A DNA stretch of 9,083 nt from NCBI GenBank assembly GCA_900313545.1, contig OMRS01000344.1, positions 1 through 9,083 on the forward strand, in the 5' to 3' direction. The notes beneath the pieces are model-generated. The model was not told the origin of the DNA and did not search any database. It saw only the letters and a list, made by a program, of their open reading frames with translations. The position numbers and the translations under genes are program-made. Position 1 is the stretch's first letter; each line of letters starts with the position of its first letter. Of the stretch, positions 1-7,208 are shown in pieces. The stretch is from an uncultured Eubacteriales bacterium (lineage in GTDB: Bacteria > Bacillota_A > Clostridia > Christensenellales > Aristaeellaceae).

Positions 1-1126
1 GTTTGAGAAGATGGGGGCCACGCGGGTGTTCGACCCCGCCCGGATTGCGCTGATCCCGGACCATTTTGTCCCCAACAAGGACATCAAATCCGCGACGATG
101 GCCAAGCAGATGCGGGATTTCGCACGCGCGCAGAAGATTGTCCACTATTATGAGGTGGGCCGTGTGGGCATCGAGCATGCGCTTTTGCCGGAGCAGGGGA
201 TTGTGGCGCCGGGCGAGGTGATCATCGGCGCGGACAGCCATACCTGCACCTATGGCGCCGTGGGCGCATTCTCCACCGGCGTGGGGTCAACGGACATGGC
301 CGTGGGAATGGCGACCGGCGAATGCTGGTTCAAGGTCCCTGAGGCCGTGCGGGTTGTGCTGAAAGGAAAGCCCCGGCGCTGGGTCAGCGGCAAGGATGTC
401 ATTCTCCATCTGATCGGACAGATCGGCGTGGACGGGGCCCTGTACCAGTCCCTCGAGTTCACGGGCCCGGGAGTCAGGGAGCTGAACATGGACAGCCGCC
501 TGACCATCGCCAACATGGCGATTGAAGCCGGTGCCAAGAACGGCATCTTCCCGGTGGATGACATCTGCCGCGCCTACCTGGCGGAGCGGGTCACCCGGGA
601 GTATACGGTGTTTGAGGCGGATCCGGATGCCGTCTACTCAAAGGAGGTCACCATCGACCTGGATACGCTGCCCCTGACGGTCAGCCTGCCGCACCTGCCG
701 GAAAACACCCGCCCTGCCAGCGAATGCGGGGACATGGAGATCGACCAGGTGGTGATCGGGTCGTGCACCAACGGCCGCATCAGCGACATGCGCGCGGCGG
801 CGGAGGTGCTCAGGGGACGCAAGGTGCACGAGAGGGTGCGCTGCATCGTCATTCCCGGGACCCAGGACGTGGTGCGCCAGTGCCTGAAGGAGGGGCTGGT
901 GGATGTTTTCGTCGGTGCCAACGCCATCTTCACCATGCCCACCTGCGGCCCGTGCCTGGGCGGCTTCTGCGGCGTGCTGGCCAAGGGGGAGCGCGCCGTG
1001 TCCACCACCAACCGGAATTTCGTGGGACGGATGGGCCACAAGGAAAGCGAGATCATTCTGGCCAGCCCGGCGGTGGCGGCGGCATCAGCGGTGCTGGGCC
1101 GCGTCGCCGTGCCGGATGAGCTGTGA
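1..1126 (+). CDS. leuC: 3-isopropylmalate dehydratase large subunit, 5' end missing
   Basis: This is the large [4Fe-4S] subunit of isopropylmalate isomerase, which converts 2-isopropylmalate to 3-isopropylmalate in leucine synthesis, in the cytoplasm with LeuD. The reading frame is already open at base 2 (Phe-Glu-Lys before the Met codon at 11). That Met sits inside the conserved [12 protein letters not shown] segment, so it is internal and roughly 45 N-terminal residues lie upstream of the window. Counting from this Met, the three cluster ligands are Cys252 (SCTNGR) and Cys312 and Cys315 (TCGPC). [11 protein letters not shown] and [12 protein letters not shown] are both conserved in the family. 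The motifs fit the shorter LeuC subfamily (about 420 residues, homoaconitase-like) rather than the longer E. coli type. The stop is followed after 16 bases by leuD. Homoaconitase activity is the main alternative, but the leuDB neighbours argue for leucine synthesis. Confidence 0.97.
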   Translation, partial: FEKMGATRVFDPARIALIPDHFVPNKDIKSATMAKQMRDFARAQKIVHYYEVGRVGIEHALLPEQGIVAPGEVIIGADSHTCTYGAVGAFSTGVGSTDMAVGMATGECWFKVPEAVRVVLKGKPRRWVSGKDVILHLIGQIGVDGALYQSLEFTGPGVRELNMDSRLTIANMAIEAGAKNGIFPVDDICRAYLAERVTREYTVFEADPDAVYSKEVTIDLDTLPLTVSLPHLPENTRPASECGDMEIDQVVIGSCTNGRISDMRAAAEVLRGRKVHERVRCIVIPGTQDVVRQCLKEGLVDVFVGANAIFTMPTCGPCLGGFCGVLAKGERAVSTTNRNFVGRMGHKESEIILASPAVAAASAVLGRVAVPDEL

Positions 1127-1142
1127 GAAAGGGGTTTGAAAT

Positions 1143-1643
1143 ATGAAGTACAGATCGACTGTGATCCGGTACGGGGATCATGTGGATACCGACGTGATCA
1201 TTCCGGCGAGATATCTGAACACCGCGGATCCCGCAGAGCTGGCCGCCCACTGCATGGAGGACCTGGATGCCGATTTCCCCGCGAAAAAGGAAAAAAGCAG
1301 GATCATCGTGGCGGGGCGCAACTTCGGCTGCGGCTCCTCCCGTGAGCATGCGCCCATCGCCATCAAGGCCAGCGGCATCGAACTGGTGATTGCCGACAGC
1401 TTTGCCCGGATTTTCTACCGCAATTCCATCGATATCGGCCTGCCCATCGTGGAGTGCCCGGAAGCGGCTGCCGCGATCCAGGACGGAGATGAGGTCGAGG
1501 CGGACATGGATGAGGGCATCATCCGGGACATCACCCGCAACCAGACCTTCCGCGCGGCCAAATTCCCGCCGTTTGTGCAGGAGATCATCTCCGCCGGCGG
1601 CATCAAGGAATTTGTCCGGGAAAAGATTCACAGGGAGGAATAA
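1143..1643 (+). CDS. leuD: 3-isopropylmalate dehydratase small subunit
   Basis: This is the small swivelling subunit of isopropylmalate isomerase and works as a complex with LeuC. The 166-residue product has the usual length for the short LeuD subfamily. GDHVDTDVIIPARYLNT (residues 11-27) carries the YLNT loop that in this family contacts the substrate side chain. GRNFGCGSSREHAP (58-71) is the conserved swivel-domain signature. The ATG at 1143 is preceded by an AGAAAGGGG ribosome binding site with about 8 bases of spacing, and it begins the family's usual N-terminus. A longer alternative frame starting at 1136 reads a different phase and is a shadow. The gene lies 16 bases after leuC and 3 bases before leuB, so all three are very likely on one transcript. 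Confidence 0.97.
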   Translation: MKYRSTVIRYGDHVDTDVIIPARYLNTADPAELAAHCMEDLDADFPAKKEKSRIIVAGRNFGCGSSREHAPIAIKASGIELVIADSFARIFYRNSIDIGLPIVECPEAAAAIQDGDEVEADMDEGIIRDITRNQTFRAAKFPPFVQEIISAGGIKEFVREKIHREE

Positions 1644-1646
1644 CCG

Positions 1647-2711
1647 ATGAAGGCGAAGATCGTAACGCTTCCCGGCGACTATATCGGGCCGGAGGTGGTG
1701 ACCCAGGCCGTGCGCGTGCTCGGGAGGGTGGCGCAGAAATTCGGCCATGAGCTGCAGTTTGAAGAGCGCAGGATGGGCGGCGCGTCCATCGATGCCTATG
1801 GCGTTCCGCTGACCGAAGAGACCCTGGCGGACTGCAACCAGGCGGACGCCGTGCTCATGGGCAGTGTGGGCGGCCCCAAATGGGACGGCGTCGAGGCGGC
1901 AAAGCGTCCTGAAAAGGGGCTCCTGGGACTGCGCAAGGGCATGAATGTCTATGCCAACCTGCGTCCCTGCCGCATTTTCCCCCAGCTGAGGGCGGCCAGC
2001 CCCCTGAGGCCGGACATCCTGGAGGGGGAGATCGAGATCATGATCCTGCGGGAGCTGACCGGAGACATCTACTTCGGCAAGCGCAGCCGCAGCCAGGACG
2101 GACAGCGGGCCACGGACGAGATGGCCTACTCGGTGCAGGAGATCGAGCGCCTGGCCCGCATCGGCTTTGAGATGGCCCGCAGCAGAAAGGGAAAGCTGTG
2201 CTCCGTGGACAAGGCCAACGTGCTGGAATGCTCCCGGCTGTGGAGGGAAACCGTGAACCGCCTGGCCGGCGAATACCCGGATGTGACCCTCACGCATATG
2301 TATGTGGACAACGCGTCCATGCAGCTGATCCTGAGGCCCTCCCAGTTCGATGTCCTGATTACCGGCAATCTCTTCGGCGATATCCTCTCGGACGAGAGCG
2401 CCGCGATCTCCGGGAGCCTGGGCATGATGCCCAGCGCCAGTCTCGGGGACGGCACCCGGGGACTCTACGAGCCCATTCACGGCTCCGCGCCGGACATTGC
2501 CGGCCAGGACGCGGCCAATCCCCTGGGCACGATTCTCTCCGCAGCGCTGCTGCTTCGCCACAGCCTCCGGCTGGAGCAGGAGGCCAGAGCGGTGGAGCAG
2601 GCCGTGAGCCGTGTGCTGGACGAAGGCTTCAGGACGCGGGATATCTATTCGGAGGGCTGCAGGAAAGTCTCCTGTACGGAGATGGGAAAACTGGTGGAAG
2701 AACGGATTTGA
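1647..2711 (+). CDS. leuB: 3-isopropylmalate dehydrogenase
   Basis: This enzyme catalyses NAD-dependent oxidation and decarboxylation of 3-isopropylmalate to 2-oxoisocaproate, the third step of leucine synthesis. It is 354 residues, normal for the family. Substrate-binding residues align as Arg96, Arg106, Arg135, Tyr142, Lys189 and the metal aspartates Asp221, Asp245 and Asp249. MGSVGGPKWD (71-80), DKANVLE (188-194), NLFGDILSDE (241-250) and the NAD loop HGSAPDIAG (278-286) are intact. The AGGGAGGAA ribosome binding site lies inside the end of leuD, 6 bases before the ATG. Two small departures stand out: GDYIGPEV where most LeuB proteins have GDGIGPEV, and RELTGDIYFG where RELTGGIYFG is usual. 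The active-site residues are all present, so the enzyme is expected to be functional. Confidence 0.97.
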   Translation: MKAKIVTLPGDYIGPEVVTQAVRVLGRVAQKFGHELQFEERRMGGASIDAYGVPLTEETLADCNQADAVLMGSVGGPKWDGVEAAKRPEKGLLGLRKGMNVYANLRPCRIFPQLRAASPLRPDILEGEIEIMILRELTGDIYFGKRSRSQDGQRATDEMAYSVQEIERLARIGFEMARSRKGKLCSVDKANVLECSRLWRETVNRLAGEYPDVTLTHMYVDNASMQLILRPSQFDVLITGNLFGDILSDESAAISGSLGMMPSASLGDGTRGLYEPIHGSAPDIAGQDAANPLGTILSAALLLRHSLRLEQEARAVEQAVSRVLDEGFRTRDIYSEGCRKVSCTEMGKLVEERI

Positions 2712-2725
2712 GGTGACGACGCGAT

Positions 2726-3739
2726 ATGAAGGGGTCCTTTATTCCCCGGGGCTATGAGCCGCATCTGACGCTGTATCAGACCCAGGCGGCCATCAGCCTG
2801 ATCAAACGGATTTTTGAAGACTCTCTGGCCAGAGAGCTGAATCTCAAGCGGGTGTCCGCCCCGCTGTTCGTGGATCCGGATTCCGGACTCAACGACAACC
2901 TGAACGGCGTGGAGCGCCCCGTGGGCTTTGACGTGCCCGCCGCCCACGCAAAGGCGGAGGTCGTGCATTCCCTGGCGAAGTGGAAGCGCATGGCGCTTTA
3001 CAGGTACGATTTCCATCCGGGCAAGGGAATCTATACGGACATGAACGCCATTCGCAGGGACGAGGAGCTGGACAACCTGCACTCCGTCTATGTGGACCAG
3101 TGGGACTGGGAAAAGGTGATCACCAAGGAGAACCGTACGGAGTTCACCCTTCGCCAGGCGGTCCGCGGCATTGTCAGCAGCATCTGCGACACGCAGCTGA
3201 CGGTCCGCGGCAAGTTCCCGCAGCTGTGCGGCACGCCCATGCTGAACCGGGAAGTGACCTTTGCCACCGCGCTGGAACTGGAGGAGCGCTGGCCGGACAA
3301 GACGCCCAAGGAAAGGGAGAATCTGTTTGCGCAGGAGAACGGGACCGTTTTTATTCAGGGCATTGGCGGAGCGCTGGCCTGCGGGAAGCCCCATGACGGC
3401 CGTGCCCCGGACTATGACGACTGGGAGCTCAACGGGGACATCCTCTTCTGGTACCCCCTGCTGAACTGCGCCATGGAGATTTCCTCCATGGGGATCCGGG
3501 TCAGCCCCGAATCCCTGGACAGGCAGCTGACGCTGGCGGGCTGCGACGACCGCAGGAAACTGCCGTTCCACAGGATGCTGCTTGAAAACCGGCTGCCCCT
3601 GACCATGGGCGGGGGCATCGGCCAGTCGCGGCTGTGCATGCTGCTGCTGGGCAAGGCCCATATCGGCGAGGTGCAGTCCTCCATCTGGGATGAGGAGACC
3701 ACCCGGACCTTTGAAAAAGCGGACATCACGCTGCTGTAA
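2726..3739 (+). CDS. asnA: aspartate--ammonia ligase (asparagine synthetase A)
   Basis: AsnA makes asparagine from aspartate, ammonia and ATP (AMP-forming). It is a class II aminoacyl-tRNA-synthetase-like fold that acts as a cytoplasmic dimer. The 337-residue product has the family length (E. coli AsnA is 330). Motifs in order are NDNLNGVERPV (56-66, Asp57 matching the E. coli active-site Asp46), VVHSLAKWKR (79-88), YTDMNAIRRDE (103-113), VYVDQWDWEKV (121-131), HDGRAPDYDDW (223-233), NGDI (236-239), SSMGIRV (253-259) and GGGIGQSR (295-302). The start follows an AGGTGA ribosome binding site at 2711-2716 that overlaps the leuB stop. The 14-base gap has no room for its own T-box or promoter, so asnA is probably expressed with leuCDB. 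Two hairpins follow the stop. Confidence 0.97.
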   Translation: MKGSFIPRGYEPHLTLYQTQAAISLIKRIFEDSLARELNLKRVSAPLFVDPDSGLNDNLNGVERPVGFDVPAAHAKAEVVHSLAKWKRMALYRYDFHPGKGIYTDMNAIRRDEELDNLHSVYVDQWDWEKVITKENRTEFTLRQAVRGIVSSICDTQLTVRGKFPQLCGTPMLNREVTFATALELEERWPDKTPKERENLFAQENGTVFIQGIGGALACGKPHDGRAPDYDDWELNGDILFWYPLLNCAMEISSMGIRVSPESLDRQLTLAGCDDRRKLPFHRMLLENRLPLTMGGGIGQSRLCMLLLGKAHIGEVQSSIWDEETTRTFEKADITLL

Positions 3740-3757
3740 TGCGGCGCCCCCCGGATG

Positions 3758-3786
3758 AAGCGCCGGGAAACCGTTTCCCGGCGCTT
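3758..3786 (+). terminator. stem-loop directly after asnA
   Basis: A perfect 13-bp inverted repeat (3758-3770 pairing with 3774-3786) has a 3-base CCG loop. It starts 19 bases after the asnA stop. Only TTTT (3785-3788) is present at its 3' edge, partly within the stem, so alone it would be a weak intrinsic terminator. It may also protect the 3' end of the mRNA. Confidence 0.6.
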
Positions 3787-3811
3787 TTCCGCAACTGCGG
3801 AATATGAAAAG

Positions 3812-3856
3812 CTCCCGCCGGAACAGGATTTTCCTGCTCCGGCGGGAGTTTTTTTT
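3812..3856 (+). terminator. rho-independent terminator of the leu-asnA operon
   Basis: An 11-bp GC-rich stem (3812-3822 with 3838-3848) continues after one A/C mismatch into a CAGGA/TCCTG inner stem, and is followed by eight T (3849-3856). This is a textbook intrinsic terminator for the + strand. A short A tract at 3807-3810 on the other side reads as TTTT on the minus strand. The same hairpin could therefore also stop transcription of the amylase gene, which ends at 3910 and converges on it. Confidence 0.92.
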
Positions 3857-3909
3857 CAGATAAACCGCCGCGCGGCATGGGGCGGGGAACCCGGAGAACC
3901 CGGGCCGGC

Positions 3910-5844
3910 TCAGCCAAAGAGCGTGATGCCCTGCAGGGCGGGAAGGGTGATCTGGAAGGCGCCGCCGACGGGCGTGAACACCTTTCCGGTATCGCTTGTC
4001 AGCTGGCCGGCGCCGTGAACATCCTGGCCGGGGATATACAGGTCCACCGGGTGCATGGAGCGGTTGAGGAAGGTGACGGCGAATTCGGGAGGAAGGGGGC
4101 TGCCGAAGGCGTCAAGCCCCTGGCAGGTATCCCGGAAAACGGCCAGAATATCGTCGTTTGGGGCGAAGAAGCGGCAGGTCCCGGTCTTCAGCACGGGATG
4201 GCTGTGCCGCAGGGAAATGAGGCGGCGGTAGAACTCCTGCAGCTGAAGGTCCTCCCGGCCCCAGGGGAAGGTTCCCCTGCAGAAGGGGTCCTGCGCGCCG
4301 CTCATGGCGGCTTCATCTCCGTAATAGACGCAGGGCATGCCGGGAATGCTGAGGATATAGCGCAGCATCAGGTGCTCCCGGAGCAGGCCCACCATGCGTT
4401 CCTCCTCGGAAAGCCTGAGCAGCCCCTGCTGCGCCTGGGGCAGGTCGTGGCCGTCGTTGTCTCCCAGGATATTCAGAATCCGCGGCCGGTCATGACTGCC
4501 GAGCAGGTTCATGAGGGAGTAGAAAAAGGCCGGGGGATAATTCTGCTGCAGGGTGAGCAGAATCCGCACCGCCTGAACGGCGCTGATGCGGCTGAGCAGG
4601 TAGTTGATCAGCACCTCCCGCAGGGGATAGTTCATGACGCTGTCCAGGGTGTCCCCCAGAACGTAGGAGCGAAGCTCGTTGTAGGCCGTCTTGTGGCTGG
4701 CGTCCTCCCAGACCTCGCCCAGGACGATGGCATCCGGGTCCTCCCCCTTGACCTCCCTGCGCAGTTCCCGCAGGAAGGGCATGGGAAGCTCATCGGTGAC
4801 ATCCAGCCGCCACCCCGAGGCGCCGCAGCGCAGCCAGTGGCGGACAACGGAATCTTTGCCGCTCAGGATGAATTTCCTGAAATCGGGATCCATCTCATTG
4901 ACGTTGGGAAGGGATTTAAAGCCCCACCAGCAGTCATAGCTGTCCGGCCAGTGGGAGAAATTGAACCACTTGCTGTAGGGGGAACGGCGGCTTTGGGCGG
5001 CGCCGGTGTTCTTGCCGTGGGTTCCAAAGCGGTTGAAGTAGATGGAATCATCCCCCACGTGGGAGAATACGCCGTCGAGCATGATGCGCATCCCCATCTC
5101 CCGGGCGTCCCGGCACAGGCGCTCAAAATCCTCTTCGGTTCCGAACATGGGGTCCACGCGGGTGTAGTCGGAGGTGTCGTATTTGTGGTTGCTCCGGGCG
5201 TCGAAGATGGGGTTGAGATAGATGACGGTGACGCCCAGGCTCTGCAGATAGGGCAGCTTCTGGCGGATGCCCTCCAGGTTGCCGCCAAAGAAGTCGTTGC
5301 AGTTGCCGCCTCCCCAGGCTCCGTCGATGTATCCCGGGATCTCGTCCCATGAGGCGTGACGGTGGACGGAGGGGAGGTTTTCCTTTTTGCTGAGCAGGGC
5401 CTCCGTTCCCTCCCCGCGGAAGAAACGGTCGGGCATGATCTGGTAGGCGACGCTTTCCCGGATCCAGTGGGGCGTATCATAGTCCGCGTCATAGACGGTC
5501 ACCTGGAAGCAGTCCTCCCGGCCCGTCACCGCATTGCCGCCCAGCCCGTCTCCGGGCGCTCCGAGGGACACCACGCCATGATCGGAGCGGATCTCAAAGC
5601 GGTACCACAAAAGGCGGGGAACGGACCCCACGCCGATGCGGACCTCATAATGCACGCGCCCCGAGCGCACGCCCAGGCGGCGCATGGGGTAGCTGCTTTC
5701 CTCAGGGCTGAAAACCCGCAGGGTCACCTGACAACCGGGGGGTTCATCCTGGATCTGCAGGTGCAGCAGCAGGAAAGCGTCTGTGGGAACGGCCCCCACG
5801 GGAGAGCGATAATCCTCGCTCAGGGAATCATGAATCAGAATCAT
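3910..5844 (-). CDS. GH13 maltodextrin-degrading enzyme (neopullulanase / cyclomaltodextrinase-like)
   Basis: This is a glycoside hydrolase family 13 alpha-glucanase of 644 residues, likely hydrolysing maltodextrins, cyclodextrins or pullulan fragments in the cytoplasm, since no signal peptide is visible. Residues 1 to about 125 look like the CBM34-type N-terminal domain (IHDSLSEDYRSPVGAVP, then a beta-rich stretch). The catalytic barrel begins near AYQIMPDRFF (133-142). Region I is DGVFSHVG (257-264). Region II is GWRLDVTDE with nucleophile Asp348. Region III is GEVWED with acid/base Glu377. Region IV is LLGSHDRPR with Asp452. A beta-sandwich C-terminal domain follows from about residue 560. 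The open frame extends upstream to 6039, but the promoter at 5927-5955 lies inside that extension, and MILIHDS matches the family's usual N-terminus, so 5844 is chosen. Exact substrate preference cannot be read from the sequence. Confidence 0.93.
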   Translation of the reverse strand: MILIHDSLSEDYRSPVGAVPTDAFLLLHLQIQDEPPGCQVTLRVFSPEESSYPMRRLGVRSGRVHYEVRIGVGSVPRLLWYRFEIRSDHGVVSLGAPGDGLGGNAVTGREDCFQVTVYDADYDTPHWIRESVAYQIMPDRFFRGEGTEALLSKKENLPSVHRHASWDEIPGYIDGAWGGGNCNDFFGGNLEGIRQKLPYLQSLGVTVIYLNPIFDARSNHKYDTSDYTRVDPMFGTEEDFERLCRDAREMGMRIMLDGVFSHVGDDSIYFNRFGTHGKNTGAAQSRRSPYSKWFNFSHWPDSYDCWWGFKSLPNVNEMDPDFRKFILSGKDSVVRHWLRCGASGWRLDVTDELPMPFLRELRREVKGEDPDAIVLGEVWEDASHKTAYNELRSYVLGDTLDSVMNYPLREVLINYLLSRISAVQAVRILLTLQQNYPPAFFYSLMNLLGSHDRPRILNILGDNDGHDLPQAQQGLLRLSEEERMVGLLREHLMLRYILSIPGMPCVYYGDEAAMSGAQDPFCRGTFPWGREDLQLQEFYRRLISLRHSHPVLKTGTCRFFAPNDDILAVFRDTCQGLDAFGSPLPPEFAVTFLNRSMHPVDLYIPGQDVHGAGQLTSDTGKVFTPVGGAFQITLPALQGITLFG

Positions 5845-5886
5845 CGGGTATCCGCGGCGCAAAAAGGCGCTGCGGCTTCCTCCTTT
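5842..5886 (-). promoter_or_regulatory. amylase ribosome binding site with intervening hairpin
   Basis: On the minus strand a full AAAGGAGG Shine-Dalgarno sequence (AGGAGG at 5884-5879) lies 34 bases before the ATG at 5844-5842, too far for normal use. Between them, 5875-5867 and 5860-5852 form eight G-C pairs interrupted by one A/C mismatch, with a CTTTTT loop. If the hairpin forms, the unpaired distance from AGGAGG to ATG falls to 10 bases. Alternatives are a weak GGA near 5853-5851, or the in-frame TTG at 5862, which sits 16 bases from AGGAGG and whose first base lies in the stem and the rest in the loop. Confidence 0.55.
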
Positions 5887-5926
5887 CGTCCTTGGGCGGC
5901 GCAGGCCGTCCGGGGATGGCAAGGCC

Positions 5927-5955
5927 ATTGTATGAATCCCCCGCAGGGCTGTCAA
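5927..5955 (-). promoter_or_regulatory. sigma-A-type promoter of the amylase gene
   Basis: The minus strand reads a perfect -35 TTGACA (5955-5950), exactly 17 bases of spacer, and -10 TACAAT (5932-5927), five of six matches to consensus. Transcription should start near 5920, giving a leader of about 76 bases. The in-frame ATG at 5928 overlaps the -10 box, so it would not be on this transcript. Confidence 0.85.
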
Positions 5956-6022
5956 GCCGCGGCGAAGGGTTCGGGGGAGCCTTGCCGGCGCGTTAAAAAA
6001 CCCGGAAGCAAGGTTCACATTT

Positions 6023-6039
6023 TTGCCGTATTCCGGCAA
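6023..6039. repeat. short inverted repeat in the divergent intergenic region
   Basis: TTGCCG (6023-6028) and CGGCAA (6034-6039) are exact inverted copies separated by TATTC. The pair lies just upstream of the -10 box of the secreted-protein gene, at the place its -35 region would begin, and about 70 bases upstream of the amylase -35. This position suits an operator, but no T run makes it a terminator and no regulator in the window is known to bind it. Confidence 0.4.
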
Positions 6040-6061
6040 GATTTCTGTTGAATTGCTCTTC

Positions 6062-6067
6062 TATAAT
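6062..6067 (+). promoter_or_regulatory. -10 box of the secreted-protein gene
   Basis: A perfect TATAAT lies 24 bases before the start codon at 6092, with an AAGGAGA ribosome binding site at 6077-6083 directly after the expected transcription start. I find no convincing -35 hexamer at 16-18 bases of spacing and no TGn extension. The promoter may be activator-dependent or weak. Confidence 0.55.
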
Positions 6068-6091
6068 CCTGAGAGAAAGGAGAGAAGCGGC

Positions 6092-6598
6092 ATGAAATGG
6101 AAACAGACGCTGGCGCGTGTGCTGTGTTGGGGATGCCTGCTGGGGCTGCTGCCGGCCCCGGCCGGAGCGCAGGAAAACGGGCGCACGGACGCCGGGGAGG
6201 TGGGCCTCTTTGAGGGGATCACGCTTTCCGGAATCACGAGGCTGTGCGTCAGAACCTCCGGCAGAACCTATACCTTTGTGTGTACGGGGGGCCAGGCGGT
6301 CTGCCTGGACGGCGGGAAGGCCGACGAGGAGATCTTCGCCACCCTGCTGGAGGAGATCCGGGAACAGGAATATGAAAAGACCCCGGCCTTTACTCCGCAG
6401 ACCCGGCCCGTGGCGGTGGTGGAGCTCCAGGAGGGGGCCGCGACCTATGAGGCCAGCTTTTACAGCGAAGGCGACCGGGAATGCTCGGAGGTCATCGTCC
6501 AGGGAAACGGAAAACTCCGGTATCTTCAGACGGAATCCTGGCGGATCGGGACGATGCTGCTGACCTGTGAAGGAGCCTGGAGCACGGACGCCAACTGA
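6092..6598 (+). CDS. small secreted protein of unknown function
   Basis: I do not recognise the family. The 168-residue product begins with a clear signal peptide: MKWKQ, then a hydrophobic stretch (LARVLCWGCLLGLLPAPAGA) ending in an AGA motif, so signal peptidase I cleavage is expected after Ala26. The mature part is about 142 residues with five cysteines (52, 64, 71, 131, 159) and many acidic residues, including an EEIFATLLEEIREQEYEK helix near 79-96. No catalytic motif or transmembrane anchor is visible. The ATG at 6092 is chosen over the upstream in-frame Met at 6023 because AAGGAGA lies 9 bases before it, TATAAT lies upstream, and the signal peptide starts here. It is divergent from the amylase gene and ends at a stem-loop before a convergent Nudix gene. 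It appears to be a single-gene unit. Confidence 0.8.
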   Translation: MKWKQTLARVLCWGCLLGLLPAPAGAQENGRTDAGEVGLFEGITLSGITRLCVRTSGRTYTFVCTGGQAVCLDGGKADEEIFATLLEEIREQEYEKTPAFTPQTRPVAVVELQEGAATYEASFYSEGDRECSEVIVQGNGKLRYLQTESWRIGTMLLTCEGAWSTDAN

Positions 6599-6606
6599 GA
6601 ATATGA

Positions 6607-6636
6607 CAGGACGCCCCTGGGAACAGGGGCGTCCTG
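6607..6636. terminator. stem-loop between convergent genes
   Basis: A perfect 13-bp inverted repeat (6607-6619 with 6624-6636) carries a GGAA loop. It sits between two convergent stops, 6598 on the + strand and 6654 on the - strand. No T run follows on either strand, so it is either a T-poor bidirectional terminator or an mRNA 3'-end stabiliser. Confidence 0.6.
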
Positions 6637-6653
6637 AATTGCGGGAAGCAGGC

Positions 6654-7208
6654 TTACGGCCGGTTTGCAAGGGCATCCCGCGCCAGAAGCAGACCGCAGA
6701 TGGACTTTGCATCCATCAGCTGACCGGAGGTGACCATGGAGACGGCTTCCGCCAGGGGCAGCCGCACAAGGCCCAGAAACTCATCCTCATCCGGGTGCGA
6801 GCTGTGCTGCTGCAGACCGGTGGCCAGATAGATGGCGATCTTTTCCGTGCAGAAGCCGGGGGTCGTGTAAATGGTGGTCAGGTGGGTAAAGGTGTCGGCG
6901 GTGAGGCCGGTCTCCTCGCGCAGCTCCCGGCGGGCGCAGTCCAGGGGATCCTCGTTTTTGCTGTCCAGCTTGCCGGCCGGGATTTCCAGGGTGATCCGGT
7001 CGATGGATACCCTGTGCTGGCGCACCAGCAGGGTCGTTCCGTCCTCGAAGACGGGAATGACCGCGGCGGCGCCGTTGTGAAGGACCACTTCCCGAAGGGC
7101 GTCATGGCCGTTGGGGCACACCACGTTCCATTTTTCGACGTGAAGGATGGCGCCGCTGTAGAGGGTTTCCTTATGAGTGGGAATCTCGCGAAGGTCGTTG
7201 TCGTTCAT
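6654..7208 (-). CDS. Nudix hydrolase, probable ADP-ribose pyrophosphatase
   Basis: This is a 184-residue Nudix protein resembling the NudF/YqkG group, which hydrolyses ADP-ribose to AMP and ribose 5-phosphate in the cytoplasm. The Nudix box begins at Gly79 (GKLDSKNEDP) and ends in RELREETGL (94-102), with Glu98 and Glu99 as expected metal ligands. It has six residues rather than the canonical five between the first Gly and Glu. The downstream TTIYTTPGF (111-119) and DEDEF (140-144) elements are typical of ADP-ribose pyrophosphatases. The ATG at 7208 has an AAAGGAG site 6 bases upstream. The open frame continues to 7754, but that extension shows no family similarity and overlaps the divergent gene. 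No clear promoter was found upstream. Another Nudix substrate cannot be excluded. Confidence 0.92.
   Translation of the reverse strand: MNDNDLREIPTHKETLYSGAILHVEKWNVVCPNGHDALREVVLHNGAAAVIPVFEDGTTLLVRQHRVSIDRITLEIPAGKLDSKNEDPLDCARRELREETGLTADTFTHLTTIYTTPGFCTEKIAIYLATGLQQHSSHPDEDEFLGLVRLPLAEAVSMVTSGQLMDAKSICGLLLARDALANRP

Noticed and set aside
1053..2561. 502-codon open frame on the minus strand opposite leuD and leuB
   Set aside because: It is antisense to two clear enzymes, has no ribosome binding site and low-complexity His/Gly/Ala/Asp content. It is a shadow produced by high GC and codon bias.
3877..5352. 491-codon open frame on the plus strand opposite the amylase
   Set aside because: It is antisense to a GH13 gene with all catalytic regions intact, with repetitive Val/Gly/Ala/Gln composition and no family resemblance.
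6023..6091. Longer start of the secreted protein at ATG 6023
   Set aside because: It would place TATAAT and the AAGGAGA site inside the coding sequence and bury the signal peptide.
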